In this document: positions 50,816 through 59,857 of the stretch, in pieces
How the letters are laid out: each line of letters begins with the position of its first letter
Position numbering within the stretch: the first letter of the stretch is position 1
Assembly (NCBI RefSeq): GCF_043677095.1
Contig: NZ_JBHLJR010000004.1
Location: 186,001 to 250,000 of the forward strand
Source of the DNA: Natronococcus roseus
GTDB taxonomy: Archaea; Halobacteriota; Halobacteria; Halobacteriales; Natrialbaceae
Reading direction: 5' to 3'
DNA length: 64,000 nucleotides
Made by a program: the position numbers and the translations under genes
Notes under the pieces: generated by a model
Database searches by the model: none
Told to the model about the DNA's origin: nothing
The model's input: only the letters and a program-made list of their open reading frames with translations

Positions 50816-51892
50816 TCACGAGAGCAGCGACTCGAGGGACTCCGCGACGGCGTCGGCCGCGGTCTCGACCGCCGGGAGCCGGACGTACTCGCGTTCGGCG
50901 TGGGCGACGGGACCGTCGTCGTCCGCCAGCGCACCCGGTCCGAAGACGACGGTCGGCGCGTCGGCCGCGAAGAACGAGGCTTCCGTCGCGGCGCCGAACG
51001 GACGAACCTCGCCCCCGCTCGCGGCCTCGAGCGCGCCCACCAGCGGCTCGTCCTCGTCGGTAACGAACGGGTCCGGAAACGGCGTGTCGGGCCGGATCAG
51101 TTCGACCGACACCGAGAGAGCGTCGGGGACGCGCGCCTCGAGGTACGCCTGCAGCTCCTCGCGAAACGAGTCGCTCGTCTCGGGCGGGACGTTCCGACGG
51201 TCGAACGTCAGCCGACAGGAGCCGGGAACGCGGTTCGGCGCCTCGCCCCCCGAGAGCGCCGAGGGCGTCAGCTTCGGCTCTCCGAGCACCGGATCCGTGT
51301 CCGGACCCGTTTCCTCGTCGTAGCTCCGCAGGGCCTCGAGGACGCCGGCGAGTCCGAACACCGGATTCGCCGCTGCCGGAACGCTCGCCGCGTGGCCGGC
51401 TTCTCCCTCGAGGGTGATCGTCCCCTCACACTGGCCGCGGGCGGCGACGCAGACGTCGAGCTCGGTCGGCTCGCCGACGACGTAGCCGTCGGCCGACAGC
51501 GTCTCCCCGAGGTGCTCGGCGCCGGTCATCAGCGTCTCCTCGTCGGGCGTCAGGGCGAGCGTGATCCGTCCGGCGCTCGGCTCAGTCCGGAGGAAGGCTG
51601 CGAGCAAGGCGGCGAGGGGCCCCTTCGCGTCGCAGGCACCGCGGCCGCGCACCGTGTCGCCGTCCCGTTCGTAGGGAACGTGAGGCGCGACGGTGTCGAA
51701 GTGGGTGTTCAGAACGATGTGGGGGCCGTCGTCGCTCCCGCGACTCGCCAGCAGGTTTCCGCGGGCGTCGACCTCGGGCTCGTGGCCGGCCTCGCGCAGC
51801 GTCTCGAGCAGCAGTTCGCGCATCGCCGAGACGTCCTCGTGGGACGGGGTTCGGACGGCCTCGGCGTGGAAGGTGGTGATGTCGAAACTCAT
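50816..51892 (-). CDS. dapE: M20 peptidase, probable succinyl-diaminopimelate desuccinylase
   Basis: 358 residues. The di-zinc M20 core has VLNTHFDTVAPHVP (His, Asp), GRGACDAKGPLAALL (bridging Asp) and LTPDEETLMTGAEHLG (catalytic Glu and ligand). The dimerisation/lid domain EGEAGHAASVPAAANPVFGL has the lid His. lysA lies 1.1 kb upstream on the same strand, favouring DapE over other M20 members (ArgE, LysK). The substrate is therefore an inference from context. Confidence 0.85.
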   Translation of the reverse strand: MSFDITTFHAEAVRTPSHEDVSAMRELLLETLREAGHEPEVDARGNLLASRGSDDGPHIVLNTHFDTVAPHVPYERDGDTVRGRGACDAKGPLAALLAAFLRTEPSAGRITLALTPDEETLMTGAEHLGETLSADGYVVGEPTELDVCVAARGQCEGTITLEGEAGHAASVPAAANPVFGLAGVLEALRSYDEETGPDTDPVLGEPKLTPSALSGGEAPNRVPGSCRLTFDRRNVPPETSDSFREELQAYLEARVPDALSVSVELIRPDTPFPDPFVTDEDEPLVGALEAASGGEVRPFGAATEASFFAADAPTVVFGPGALADDDGPVAHAEREYVRLPAVETAADAVAESLESLLS

Positions 51893-52018
51893 GGGTATCG
51901 GCCGTCGTCGGGCGACGGCGCGTCGATACCGTCCGTTTCCGGCGGCGAGTCATAAGCCCCCGCTTTCGTCGAGATCCGATGGCGTTCGAGTCCGGAACCC
52001 CCTCCTCGAGAGGGTTCG

Positions 52019-52426
52019 CTACGCGGACGTCGGGGCGTCCGCCTCGAGCTTTCGGCTCCCGTAGAGGCTGGCCGCCGCCAGCACGACGACGAGCGCGCCG
52101 GCGACGACGTTGCTCCAGAACAGGATCCCCGCCTCGACGCCGAAGACGAACGGCGCCGCGACGGTCCACGCTCCCGCGACGAGAACGATAAGCGGGGCGG
52201 CCGGCGCCGGGAGCCGACCGCCCGACGGACGGGCCGCGGCGTAGGCGGCGAACGCGGCCACGACGGCGCCGACGAGGACGTTGTTCGTGACGATCCAGCC
52301 GAAGCCCGTCACGAACACGCCCGACCAGAAGATCCAGGTGCCGAGCACCGCCGCCAGCCCGGCGAGGCGCGGAACGGGCGGCAACCGCCCCGTTCGTGTC
52401 GACTGTCGTTCGCTCACAGTACTCAT
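52019..52426 (-). CDS. SPW-repeat-like membrane protein
   Basis: 135 residues from ATG 52426. Four transmembrane helices in two similar pairs, each pair with Trp at the interface: LGTWIFWSGVFVTGFGWIVT then NVLVGAVVAAFAAYAA, and AGAWTVAAPFVFGVEAGILF then WSNVVAGALVVVLAAASLYG. This repeat layout fits the SPW family. Lies between lysA and dapE on the same strand, perhaps co-transcribed, but unrelated in function. Confidence 0.78.
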   Translation of the reverse strand: MSTVSERQSTRTGRLPPVPRLAGLAAVLGTWIFWSGVFVTGFGWIVTNNVLVGAVVAAFAAYAAARPSGGRLPAPAAPLIVLVAGAWTVAAPFVFGVEAGILFWSNVVAGALVVVLAAASLYGSRKLEADAPTSA

Positions 52427-52511
52427 ACGATAGTCCACGGGCTCGAGCGGTCTAAAACCACCACACACCCGTTACACGGCCCTGACAGTCCGGTTTCGAT
52501 GGAACTCTAGG

Positions 52512-53747
52512 CTACTGCTCGACCCGCGTCACGTCCTCGAGGGTCTCCCGACGGCGGACGACGCGGGCCTCGCCGTCCTCGAGTCCTACTTCCGCGGGTC
52601 GGGGCTGGGAGTGGAACTGGCTGGCCAGCTCGTAGCCGTAGGAACCGGCGTTGCCGATCGCGAGGACGTCGCCGCGTTCGGGCCGAGCGACCGGGCGGTC
52701 GTGGGCGAAGACGTCCGCGCTGGTACAGACCGGACCGCCGACCGTGACTGGGTGGGGATCGCGGTCGGGCTCGCTGACGTTGTACATCGGGTGGTAGGAG
52801 CCGAACATCGCCGGCCGAATGAGCGTCGCCAGGCTGGCGTCGATGCCGACGACCGTCGTGTCCGGAGCGTCCTTGATCGTGTTCACCTCGCTCAGGATCA
52901 GCCCCGCGTCGGCGACGACGTAGCGGCCGGGCTCGAGTTTCAGCGTCGCCTCGAGTTCGCCCACTGCGTCGCGGACCATATTCGAGGTCTTCTCGAGGTC
53001 CAGGGGCTCCTCGTCCTCGCGGTAGGGAACCCCGTAGCCGCCGCCGACGTCGACGAACTCGAGGTCGTCGTCGCCGACCCGGCGGGCCATCTCGCCAACT
53101 CGTTCGATGGCCTGGCAGTGTTCCTCGAGCCCCTCGGTCAGGACGCCGCTGCCGGCGTGAGCGTGGAGCCCGACGAGCTCGAACTCCTCGCGGATGCGGT
53201 CGGCGACCTCGGGAACTTGCTCGTAGGGGATGCCGAACTTCGCGTCGGCGCCGGTGGCGACCTTCTCGTGGTGACCCGTCCCGATCCCGGGGTTGATGCG
53301 GATCGCGATCCGACCGTCGTAGCCGCGCTCGGCGAGGCGATCGAGCGTGTCGGTCGCACCGATCGTGATCGTCAGGCCGGGCGCCTCGGCGGCGAGATCC
53401 GTGGCGTAGTCCAGGTCGTGATCCGGCGGGTTGACGGCGGTGTACTGCAGGGTGTTCGGGTCCGCGCCGGCGTCGATCGAGCGCTGGAGCTCGCCCCAGG
53501 CCGCACACTCGATTTCGGCGCCGACCTCGAGGACCGCCTCGAGGACCGCCTTCCCGGTGTGTGCCTTCGCGGCGTACATGACCTCGGCGTCGGGAAACGC
53601 CGCGGCGAAGCGGCTGTAGTTTTCCTTGACGCGGTCGAGATCCATCACGTACAGCGGCGTGTCGTACTCGTCGGCGAGGCCCTCGAGTCGCCCGTGGTCC
53701 CAGTCGGCGAGCCGGCGCACGGCCGGCGAGTCGGCGAGGTCGGTCAT
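52512..53747 (-). CDS. lysA: Diaminopimelate decarboxylase
   Basis: 411 residues from ATG 53747 (MTDLADSPAVRRLADWDHGR). PLP enzyme of the alanine-racemase fold that makes lysine from meso-DAP. The PLP Lys is in VMYAAKAHTGKAVLEAVLEV. The phosphate-binding Gly loop is FVDVGGGYGVPYREDEEPL, and substrate residues lie in LEPGRYVVADAGLIL. The barrel-end Cys is in VGGPVCTSADVFAHDR. With dapE it belongs to the succinylase DAP route to lysine. Confidence 0.94.
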   Translation of the reverse strand: MTDLADSPAVRRLADWDHGRLEGLADEYDTPLYVMDLDRVKENYSRFAAAFPDAEVMYAAKAHTGKAVLEAVLEVGAEIECAAWGELQRSIDAGADPNTLQYTAVNPPDHDLDYATDLAAEAPGLTITIGATDTLDRLAERGYDGRIAIRINPGIGTGHHEKVATGADAKFGIPYEQVPEVADRIREEFELVGLHAHAGSGVLTEGLEEHCQAIERVGEMARRVGDDDLEFVDVGGGYGVPYREDEEPLDLEKTSNMVRDAVGELEATLKLEPGRYVVADAGLILSEVNTIKDAPDTTVVGIDASLATLIRPAMFGSYHPMYNVSEPDRDPHPVTVGGPVCTSADVFAHDRPVARPERGDVLAIGNAGSYGYELASQFHSQPRPAEVGLEDGEARVVRRRETLEDVTRVEQ

Positions 53748-54091
53748 CGTTCGTCTCGAGTGACCGCGACGAAACAAGGGTTTGGGTTTGCCGTGCTCGT
53801 CTCGGCGGTTGGCAGAAGTGCTCCGGTGCTCGAGAGTGCTAGTGACTCACCGCTACGTACAGGCGAAACTGATAGCGCTGCGGTAGCGCCACAAGCGCAG
53901 CATCCGCGAGCGACCAGCGGGAGCGAGCGGCTTTTTAGCGTAGATTTTTGGAGGAGGGTGAGCGAGCCTCGCGAGCGAACCCGACGAGAAAAAGGTACGT
54001 GTGCAGACGTACGTAACGCGCGTTCATCCTCGGTGCAGTTGCGTTCAAGAGCGATGGACACTCAGTACAGGTCAACTACAGAGCACGGTGA
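53748..54091. other. 344-base gene-free region, structured, repeat-like
   Basis: No gene I can support. It includes a hairpin around GCGCTGCGGTAGCGC at about 53877-53891, a segment with GGGAGCGAGCGGCTTTTTAG and GGGTGAGCGAGCCTCGCGAG of a type I associate with dispersed haloarchaeal intergenic sequence, and an alternating ACGTGTGCAGACGTACGTAA. Base composition falls toward the neighbouring low-GC gene. It marks the left edge of the AT-richer patch. Confidence 0.45.
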
Positions 54092-54427
54092 TCAGTTAGA
54101 GCGATTGTAAATATCTCGTACAATAAAGCCCAGTCCTGCGATCGTTCCGACGACTCCTAATACGGGAAACAGAAGCGGGCTACCACGTTCGTTACACCCA
54201 TCGTTCCAGGCGAGTACTCCCCCTCGGCCAGGGCCTCCTATTCCGGGTGGAACGATTCCCTCGATTGAACTTTGAGTCGGATGAATTCCAATCATATCAT
54301 ACATCGTGCTATCGAACTCACAAGCAGCCAGTGTCATTTGTGCAGATAGTACAATGGTAGCAACAAGCATCAGTAATCCAAGAGCTAAGACGCCATAGCT
54401 TGTATATCCAGACGGTATCGAAACCAT
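54092..54427 (-). CDS. Low-GC two-helix membrane protein
   Basis: 111 residues. Helix 1 at about 10-34 (YGVLALGLLMLVATIVLSAQ). An extracellular loop with two Cys (ACEFDSTMYDMIG and AWNDGCNERGS) may form a disulfide. Helix 2 at 84-104 (LLFPVLGVVGTIAGLGFIVR). Not acidic and with AT-richer codons than all neighbours, so probably acquired. Function unknown; such proteins occur in accessory patches of haloarchaea. Confidence 0.68.
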   Translation of the reverse strand: MVSIPSGYTSYGVLALGLLMLVATIVLSAQMTLAACEFDSTMYDMIGIHPTQSSIEGIVPPGIGGPGRGGVLAWNDGCNERGSPLLFPVLGVVGTIAGLGFIVRDIYNRSN

Positions 54428-54787
54428 GAACTATATGCCACCGTTTAATACATAATCACATGAAAGTAGCGCTTGTCTGTCAGGTTTGGTAGATACTATT
54501 CGTTGCTAACCGCTCAGTATGGAGTTCACAATAACGAACCAACCGATCCAGAGAATCGACTTGTGAGTCAGTCGTTCATACTAACCGGTTCGAGTAGCTC
54601 CGAAGAGTGGCCGAAGAAAGTGTGCTGCAACTCGTGGACACAAGGAACCTCCACGTCCTCCCCAGCCGATTCGTTCGTTCGTGAACCTCACTCACTCATC
54701 CCTCGCGCACCGTCGAACCGCGACTCGCTGTTCGCTCGTCGCCGCCCAGCGCGCGCCACCGCACGCAGTTAACCGGTCTTCGGAGTC
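54428..54787. other. 360-base region without a supportable gene
   Basis: The first half is AT-rich (ATAATCACATG near 54450, then ACTATTCG) and could hold the promoter of the membrane protein at 54427. An open frame from 54473 codes for a Ser/Arg-rich sequence that does not look like protein. The 3' half near 54700 returns to high GC with alternating CGC/TCG triplets. Confidence 0.4.
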
Positions 54788-55552
54788 CTACTCCGGAAAC
54801 AGCTCCTCGGTTCGCTCGATGGCGTCGATCCGTGCGAGTTCGTCGGACTCGAGCTCGAGCTCCAGCGCCTCGAGGTTCGCCTCGAGGTGCTCCCGGCTAC
54901 TCGCTTTCGGAATCGAGACGACGCCCTCTTTGGCGGCCAGCCACGCGAGACAGACCGCCTCCGGCGTGGCATCGTGTCTTTCAGCGATCTCGACGACCGG
55001 CTCAATCTCGCCCGCGCGGCCGTTCGCCAGCGGCGAGTAGGCGACCATCGGGTAGTCGTTTTCGCGGGCGTGTGCGAGCAGGTCCCCGGGCTGGAACAGC
55101 GGGTGGTACTCGACCTGGTGGGCCGCGATCGGCGCCTCGAGGACGTCGGCGGCGGTCTCGAGTTCGGCGACCGAAAAGTTGCTCAGGCCGACGCCGTCGA
55201 TCACGCCCTCCTGGTGCAGGTCGTCGAACGCCGGCAGCGTCCGCTCGGGCTCGTAGGCCTCGATCGGACGGTGGACGTACAGCAGGTCGACACGCTCGAG
55301 GCCGAGCCGCTCGAGGCTCTCCGCGGTGGTCTCGCGGACGGCGTCGGGCGCGAGACTGTCGGCCCACACCTTCGTCGCGACGGCGACGTCCTCGCGTGCG
55401 ATCGAACTGCGGGCCAGCCCCTCGCCGACGACGGCCTCGTTCCCGTAGATCTGGGCCGTGTCGAGGTGTCTGTAGCCACACTCGAGGGCCGTCGCGATCG
55501 TGTCGGGATCCTCGATCCCCATCGTACCGAGTCCGATCGGTGGTAGCTGCAT
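54788..55552 (-). CDS. Aldo/keto reductase
   Basis: 254 residues from ATG 55552 (MQLPPIGLGTMGIEDPDTIA). TIM-barrel NADPH-dependent carbonyl reductase. Motifs: YRHLDTAQIYGNEAVVGEGL (Asp and Tyr of the tetrad), VAVATKVWADSL (Lys), LLYVHRPIEAYEPE (His), GLSNFSVAELE, and cofactor segment VVSIPKASSREHLEANLEAL. About 254 residues is at the short end of the family. Substrate unknown. Confidence 0.92.
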   Translation of the reverse strand: MQLPPIGLGTMGIEDPDTIATALECGYRHLDTAQIYGNEAVVGEGLARSSIAREDVAVATKVWADSLAPDAVRETTAESLERLGLERVDLLYVHRPIEAYEPERTLPAFDDLHQEGVIDGVGLSNFSVAELETAADVLEAPIAAHQVEYHPLFQPGDLLAHARENDYPMVAYSPLANGRAGEIEPVVEIAERHDATPEAVCLAWLAAKEGVVSIPKASSREHLEANLEALELELESDELARIDAIERTEELFPE

Positions 55553-56146
55553 AGGTAGAGGTTCTCGAGTGGAACCTAAGAGCCCTCGTATCGAACCGGA
55601 TCGGCTTGAGTCGGCGTGTCGCCGCCACTCTCGTCCGGGCACCCCATCGGAGTAATAACAAATAATTTTTTAATACTAGAATGTGGTAGTTCTCGAATGC
55701 GGTATGATTCGGATGGATCGATCAGATCCACACACTGACCGACCGGTCTTCCGTGGTACTGGCACTGAGACGTGGAAACTCGGATACTATCTTCCATCGA
55801 CGTCGGTTCTCGAGTTGCGTCGGCTTCCAGCACATATGATTCGTCACTCGCTCCTAGAGTACGGAGAGAGTCGCTTTGAGCGCCTTCAATCCGATTTTGT
55901 GTCTGTAATGGAACCCGCTCATCGAGATCGACTACACGTTTCATAACCTGTTTTTGTACTGCTATTCCCCGATTGCTATCTTTAACCTGATATAAGATCG
56001 GTTGTTGGATCGCGTCCTTCGAAGGTCGCCGCGAGGAACTAATCGCCTGGCCGATATCGAAGTTCAACGTCGCCGTGCTACGGAGTCGTCCGTCTGTCGC
56101 GATTTCGCTGTTCGCTCCAGCGCCGAAGGACCTCCAGTATCAATCA
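55553..56146. other. About 600 bases with no clear gene; possible decayed DNA
   Basis: AT-rich (AAATAATTTTTTAATACTAG near 55660). Two frames are open, a minus-strand one of 163 codons (55576-56067) and a plus-strand one of 87 codons (55683-55946). Their predicted products lack haloarchaeal acidity or any motif I recognise, and they overlap each other, so neither is called. Likely intergenic remnant of an acquired segment. Confidence 0.4.
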
Positions 56147-56147
56147 C

Positions 56148-56157
56148 ACATATATGC
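56148..56157 (+). promoter_or_regulatory. TATA box of the amidohydrolase
   Basis: CACATATATG ends 21 bases before the ATG at 56179. This is the position for a leaderless or near-leaderless archaeal transcript. Confidence 0.5.
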
Positions 56158-56178
56158 TGCCGGGACGATGTCCACCGT

Positions 56179-57048
56179 ATGGGTTCGACTATCCCTGCCG
56201 ACGAGCCGCGCGCAATCGATATGCACGCTCACCAGCCGACCAGCGAGTTCCTTCACGACGCCGGCGGGCAGATGATGAAAGACGCCGCCGATCGGTTCGG
56301 CGCGGACCTCGAGACGGATACCTACGAGAACATGATCGAGCAATACCACGAGGCCGGCGTGGGTCGGGCCGTGTTGCTCGGCTGGGACGCGGAGACGAAT
56401 ACGGGGAACCCGCCCGTTCCAAACGACTACGTCGCCGAGGTCCGCGACGAGTACTCGGACTTCTTCATCGGGTTCGGATCGGTCGACCCGCTTAAAGACG
56501 ACTGCGTCGAGGAGGCGATCCGGTGTGTTGAGGACCTAGATCTCTCCGGGTTCAAGTTCCAGCAGATCGCACAGGGGTTCGATCCCTCCGCTCCCGAACA
56601 CGAAGAACTGTGGGCGACGATCGAGGATCTCGACGTTCCCGTCGTCTTCCACGGCGGAAACTCCACCCTCGGTGCGTGCTCGCCAGGGGGTCGCGGGCTG
56701 AAGATCAAGTACGGTAACCCGATGTTGATCGACGACGTTGCTGCGGACTATCCCGATCTACAGATCCTCATCGCTCATCCCGCCTACCCCTGGGAGAAAG
56801 AACAGCTCGCTATCTGTCAGCAGAAGGGAAACGTCTACATGGATCTCTCGGGATGGATGCCGAAGTACATCGACGACCAGGTGTTACACTACGCCGAGAC
56901 CCTCCTCTCGGGGAAGGTGATGTTCGGGACCGATTATCCCATGCTCGAGCCGGGGCGCTGGCTCGAACAGTTCGCGGAGTTGGGGTTCGACGAGGAGCTA
57001 CAGCGGCAAATTCTCTGGGAAAACGCCGAATCGTTCCTCGAACTGTAG
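56179..57048 (+). CDS. Amidohydrolase 2-family protein
   Basis: 289 residues from ATG 56179 (MGSTIPADEPRAIDMHAHQP). TIM-barrel metal hydrolase. Metal ligands in IDMHAHQPTSEFL (HxH), FKFQQIAQGFDPS near the barrel centre, VVFHGGNSTLGACSPGGRG (His), LIAHPAYPWEKEQLA (His) and GTDYPMLEPGRWLEQF (Asp). Family members decarboxylate or hydrolyse aromatic and cyclic carboxylates; the substrate is unknown. Just right of the AT-rich patch; GC is back to normal. Confidence 0.88.
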   Translation: MGSTIPADEPRAIDMHAHQPTSEFLHDAGGQMMKDAADRFGADLETDTYENMIEQYHEAGVGRAVLLGWDAETNTGNPPVPNDYVAEVRDEYSDFFIGFGSVDPLKDDCVEEAIRCVEDLDLSGFKFQQIAQGFDPSAPEHEELWATIEDLDVPVVFHGGNSTLGACSPGGRGLKIKYGNPMLIDDVAADYPDLQILIAHPAYPWEKEQLAICQQKGNVYMDLSGWMPKYIDDQVLHYAETLLSGKVMFGTDYPMLEPGRWLEQFAELGFDEELQRQILWENAESFLEL

Positions 57049-57138
57049 GCCCTTCGGTAGCGCCGTTTTCGCGGTCCTCGAGATGGAGTCTCGAAACCAG
57101 TTATGGGCGTCCGAGAGGGCGACCGGACATCGTCGCCG

Positions 57139-57597
57139 TCACTCCTTGCGCTTGATCAGGAATTTCATATCGCCCTCGAGAACGACGGTGTCGTCCTGGT
57201 TGGTCATCACTGTATCCAGGACGACGATGCCGGCGTCGTCGTGGTCGACGTCCTTCGTTTCGGTGACTTCCATCTCGAGCGAGAGCGTGTCGCCGATGTA
57301 GACGGGATTCGGGAGGTCCATGTAGTTCATCCCCAGAAATGCGTACGCCGTACGCTCGACGATACCCGTGCGGTAGACGAAGCCCGTCGCCTGGACGAAG
57401 GTCATCGGACCGTGGGCGATCCGGCCATCGAACGGGCCGTCCTCCGCGTACTCCTTGTTGGTGTGCAGTTCCGTCCAGTCGCCGGTAAGCGCGGAATGCA
57501 TGACGAAGTCGGATTCCGTCACGGTTCGACCGACGCTCTCGAACTCCTGGCCCTCTTCGAAGTCCTCGAAGTGGTGTGGCTCGTAACTGTATGCCAT
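57139..57597 (-). CDS. MaoC-like (R)-specific enoyl-CoA hydratase
   Basis: 152 residues, a single hot-dog domain. The MaoC active-site stretch DFVMHSALTGDWTELHTNKE then YAEDGPFDGRIAHGPMTFVQ carries the catalytic Asp and His. PVYIGDTLSLEMEVTETKDV follows. It hydrates enoyl-CoA to (R)-3-hydroxyacyl-CoA or acts on methylacyl or mesaconyl-type CoA esters. Left end of a lipid/CoA gene group running to the window's edge. Confidence 0.9.
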   Translation of the reverse strand: MAYSYEPHHFEDFEEGQEFESVGRTVTESDFVMHSALTGDWTELHTNKEYAEDGPFDGRIAHGPMTFVQATGFVYRTGIVERTAYAFLGMNYMDLPNPVYIGDTLSLEMEVTETKDVDHDDAGIVVLDTVMTNQDDTVVLEGDMKFLIKRKE

Positions 57598-57735
57598 GAT
57601 CTGTTGTTCATGAAAGTATGATAAATACGTTTTCCTTCGAGCGCCGGTTTGTTCGCGAGGTACCGCCAGTCCATCGTATCGGCCGCCGCCGAACCGTCTC
57701 GCCCGAGCCGGACCGAATCGGCCGGAACCGAGACG

Positions 57736-58581
57736 TTATCGACCGTTCCACTCGGGATCGCGGTCCTCGAAGAACGCGTCGATCCCCTCGTCTCTGTCCT
57801 CGGTGGCGAACAGCTGGGCGAACAGCTCCGCCTCGTACTCGATCCCCTGCTCGAGATCCATCCGCGAGGCCGCCTTCACCGACTTTTTCGCGAACTCGAG
57901 CGCGACGGGGCTCTTCGAGGCCATCGACTCGGCGAGGTCGTAGACCTCTTCGTCGAGGGTCTCCGAATCCGCACAGACCCCGTCGACGAGACCGATCTCG
58001 TGGGCCTCCTCGGCGTCGATGAGTTCACCCGAGAGGATCAGCCGCATCGCCTGGCCTTCGCCGACGAGCCGGGGAAGGCGCTGAGTGCCGCCACCGCCGG
58101 GCATGATACCGAGGTTGATCTCGGGCTGGCCGATCTTCGCGCGCTCGTGGGCGATGCGGACGTCGCAGGCCTGCGCGAGTTCGCAGCCGCCGCCCAGCGC
58201 GTGCCCGTTGAGTCGGCCGATAACTGGCTGGGGCAAGTCGTCGACGACCTCGTACACCCGCGGTCGGCTCGAGGCCTCGCGCTGGTCCAGAGCGCTCCGG
58301 TCGCGGAACTCGCCGACGTCGGCGCCGGCGACGAACGCCTTGGCCTCGTCCGCGCCGGTGAGGACGACGACCCGGACGTCGCTCTCCGCGACCGCCGCGA
58401 GGACGTCCTTCAGTTCGCCGCGAACCTGCGCGTTCAACGCGTTTCGCGCCTCCGGGCGGTCGAGGGTGACCGTCGCGACGCCGGGGATGCGGTCGCCGAC
58501 GCTCGCGTGAACCGTCTCGCAGTCCGCGGCGACGGCGTCGATCTCCGCAGTTCCCTCGACGGGGCTCTCGGGGAGGCTCAT
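57736..58581 (-). CDS. Enoyl-CoA hydratase/isomerase
   Basis: 281 residues from ATG 58581. That ATG overlaps the dehydrogenase stop as ATGA. Crotonase fold: oxyanion-hole segments AFVAGADVGEFRDRSALDQR and LNGHALGGGCELAQACDVRI, and the catalytic region PEINLGIMPGGGGTQRLPRL. It hydrates trans-2-enoyl-CoA to (S)-3-hydroxyacyl-CoA, feeding the coupled dehydrogenase. A 30-residue N-terminal leader (SPVEGTAEIDAVAADCETVH) precedes the fold. Confidence 0.93.
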   Translation of the reverse strand: MSLPESPVEGTAEIDAVAADCETVHASVGDRIPGVATVTLDRPEARNALNAQVRGELKDVLAAVAESDVRVVVLTGADEAKAFVAGADVGEFRDRSALDQREASSRPRVYEVVDDLPQPVIGRLNGHALGGGCELAQACDVRIAHERAKIGQPEINLGIMPGGGGTQRLPRLVGEGQAMRLILSGELIDAEEAHEIGLVDGVCADSETLDEEVYDLAESMASKSPVALEFAKKSVKAASRMDLEQGIEYEAELFAQLFATEDRDEGIDAFFEDRDPEWNGR

Positions 58582-59459
58582 TCGTCTACCTCCCCGCTGA
58601 CGCCGACGATCTCGCCGTCCTCCCAGACGTAGAACCCTTCGCCGGTCTTCTTGCCCAGCTTGCCCGCACGCACCTTCCGCTTGAGCGCCTGGGGCGGCCG
58701 GAATCGCTCGCCGAGCTCCTCGCGGAGGTACTCGAGGATGTCGAGGCGGACGTCCAGCCCGACGACGTCGCCGAGTTCGATCGGTCCCATCGGGTGGTTG
58801 TAGCCGAGCTCCATCGCGGCGTCGATGTCCCGCGGGTCCGCGACGCCTTCTTCGACCATCCGGATCGCCTCGACGCCGAGGGCGACGCCGAGCCGAGAGG
58901 ACGCAAAGCCGGGCGAGTCGGTGACCTCGACGGGGGTCTTCTCGATATCCTCGACGAACTCCCGGGCGAACTCGAGCGTCTCGTCGTCGGTCTGTTCGGC
59001 GACGACGATCTCGACGAGCTGCATAATGTGGACCGGGTTGAAGAAATGCAGCCCGACGACGAGCCCGTCTCGCTCCGCGGCGCTCGCGATTTCGGTGATC
59101 GAGAGCGAGGATGTGTTGGTCGCGATGACCGTCTCGTCGTCGGCGTGTTTCTCGACGTCTGCCATCGTCTCTTTCTTCAGGTCGACGTCCTCCGGAACGG
59201 CCTCGACGACGACGTCGGCCCCCTCGACCGCCTCGGCGAGATCCGTGGTTCCCGAGAGGCGCTCGAGCGCCGCGTCGGCCTCCTCGCGGGTGACCTTCTC
59301 GCGTTCGATGCCGCCCTCGAGGTTCGATTCGATCGACTCGAGTCCGTCCTCGACGTACGCCGTCTCGATATCCCGGACGACGACGTCGTGACCTGCCATT
59401 GCGGTTACCTGTGCGATGCCGTGGCCCATCGTGCCGGCTCCGAGTACTGCGACTCGCAT
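58578..59459 (-). CDS. 3-hydroxyacyl-CoA dehydrogenase
   Basis: 293 residues. NAD binding GAGTMGHGIAQVTAMAGHDV. Catalytic site has VVGLHFFNPVHIMQLVEIVV (His) and DSPGFASSRLG, and the dimerisation domain has ELGYNHPMGPIELGDVVGLD. It oxidises (S)-3-hydroxyacyl-CoA to the 3-keto form, which a thiolase then cleaves. Translationally coupled to the hydratase downstream, forming a two-gene beta-oxidation unit. Confidence 0.94.
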   Translation of the reverse strand: MRVAVLGAGTMGHGIAQVTAMAGHDVVVRDIETAYVEDGLESIESNLEGGIEREKVTREEADAALERLSGTTDLAEAVEGADVVVEAVPEDVDLKKETMADVEKHADDETVIATNTSSLSITEIASAAERDGLVVGLHFFNPVHIMQLVEIVVAEQTDDETLEFAREFVEDIEKTPVEVTDSPGFASSRLGVALGVEAIRMVEEGVADPRDIDAAMELGYNHPMGPIELGDVVGLDVRLDILEYLREELGERFRPPQALKRKVRAGKLGKKTGEGFYVWEDGEIVGVSGEVDE

Positions 59460-59518
59460 ACGCGACGCATAGAACGAGGCGGGTCAAAGCCGTTTCCGTT
59501 CCCGAAATCCGGACTCCC

Positions 59519-59857
59519 TCAGAAGAGAAGGAACTGGAACGTCCAGAGGGCGACCATCCCGGTGATGATCGTCAACAGAATATCTCCCCGCCACCACGCG
59601 ACGCCGGCGGCGACGGCACCCGCAAGCAGGCGCTCGTCGAGGACCATCTCAGTGACTGCCGCACTCGGCGTGACGAGCTGGGGGGCGACGAGCGCCGCCA
59701 GCACCGCTGCGGGAACGAACTTCAGGAAGCGCTTGACCCTTCTGGGAACCTGGTTGACCCGACCGAACAGATGGATGAACGACAACCGGATGAGGTAGGT
59801 GGCGACAGCGATCGCGACGATCACGCCCCAGATACTGAGCATCGAGTACCCGTTCAT
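59519..59857 (-). CDS. azlD: AzlD-type branched-chain amino acid permease subunit
   Basis: 112 residues with three or four transmembrane helices: IWGVIVAIAVATYLIRLSFI, FLKFVPAAVLAALVAPQLV, and the pair ending VALWTFQFLLF. It pairs with AzlC in exporting branched-chain amino acids. Overlaps azlC by four bases (ATGA), so it is the second gene of the unit. Confidence 0.88.
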   Translation of the reverse strand: MNGYSMLSIWGVIVAIAVATYLIRLSFIHLFGRVNQVPRRVKRFLKFVPAAVLAALVAPQLVTPSAAVTEMVLDERLLAGAVAAGVAWWRGDILLTIITGMVALWTFQFLLF

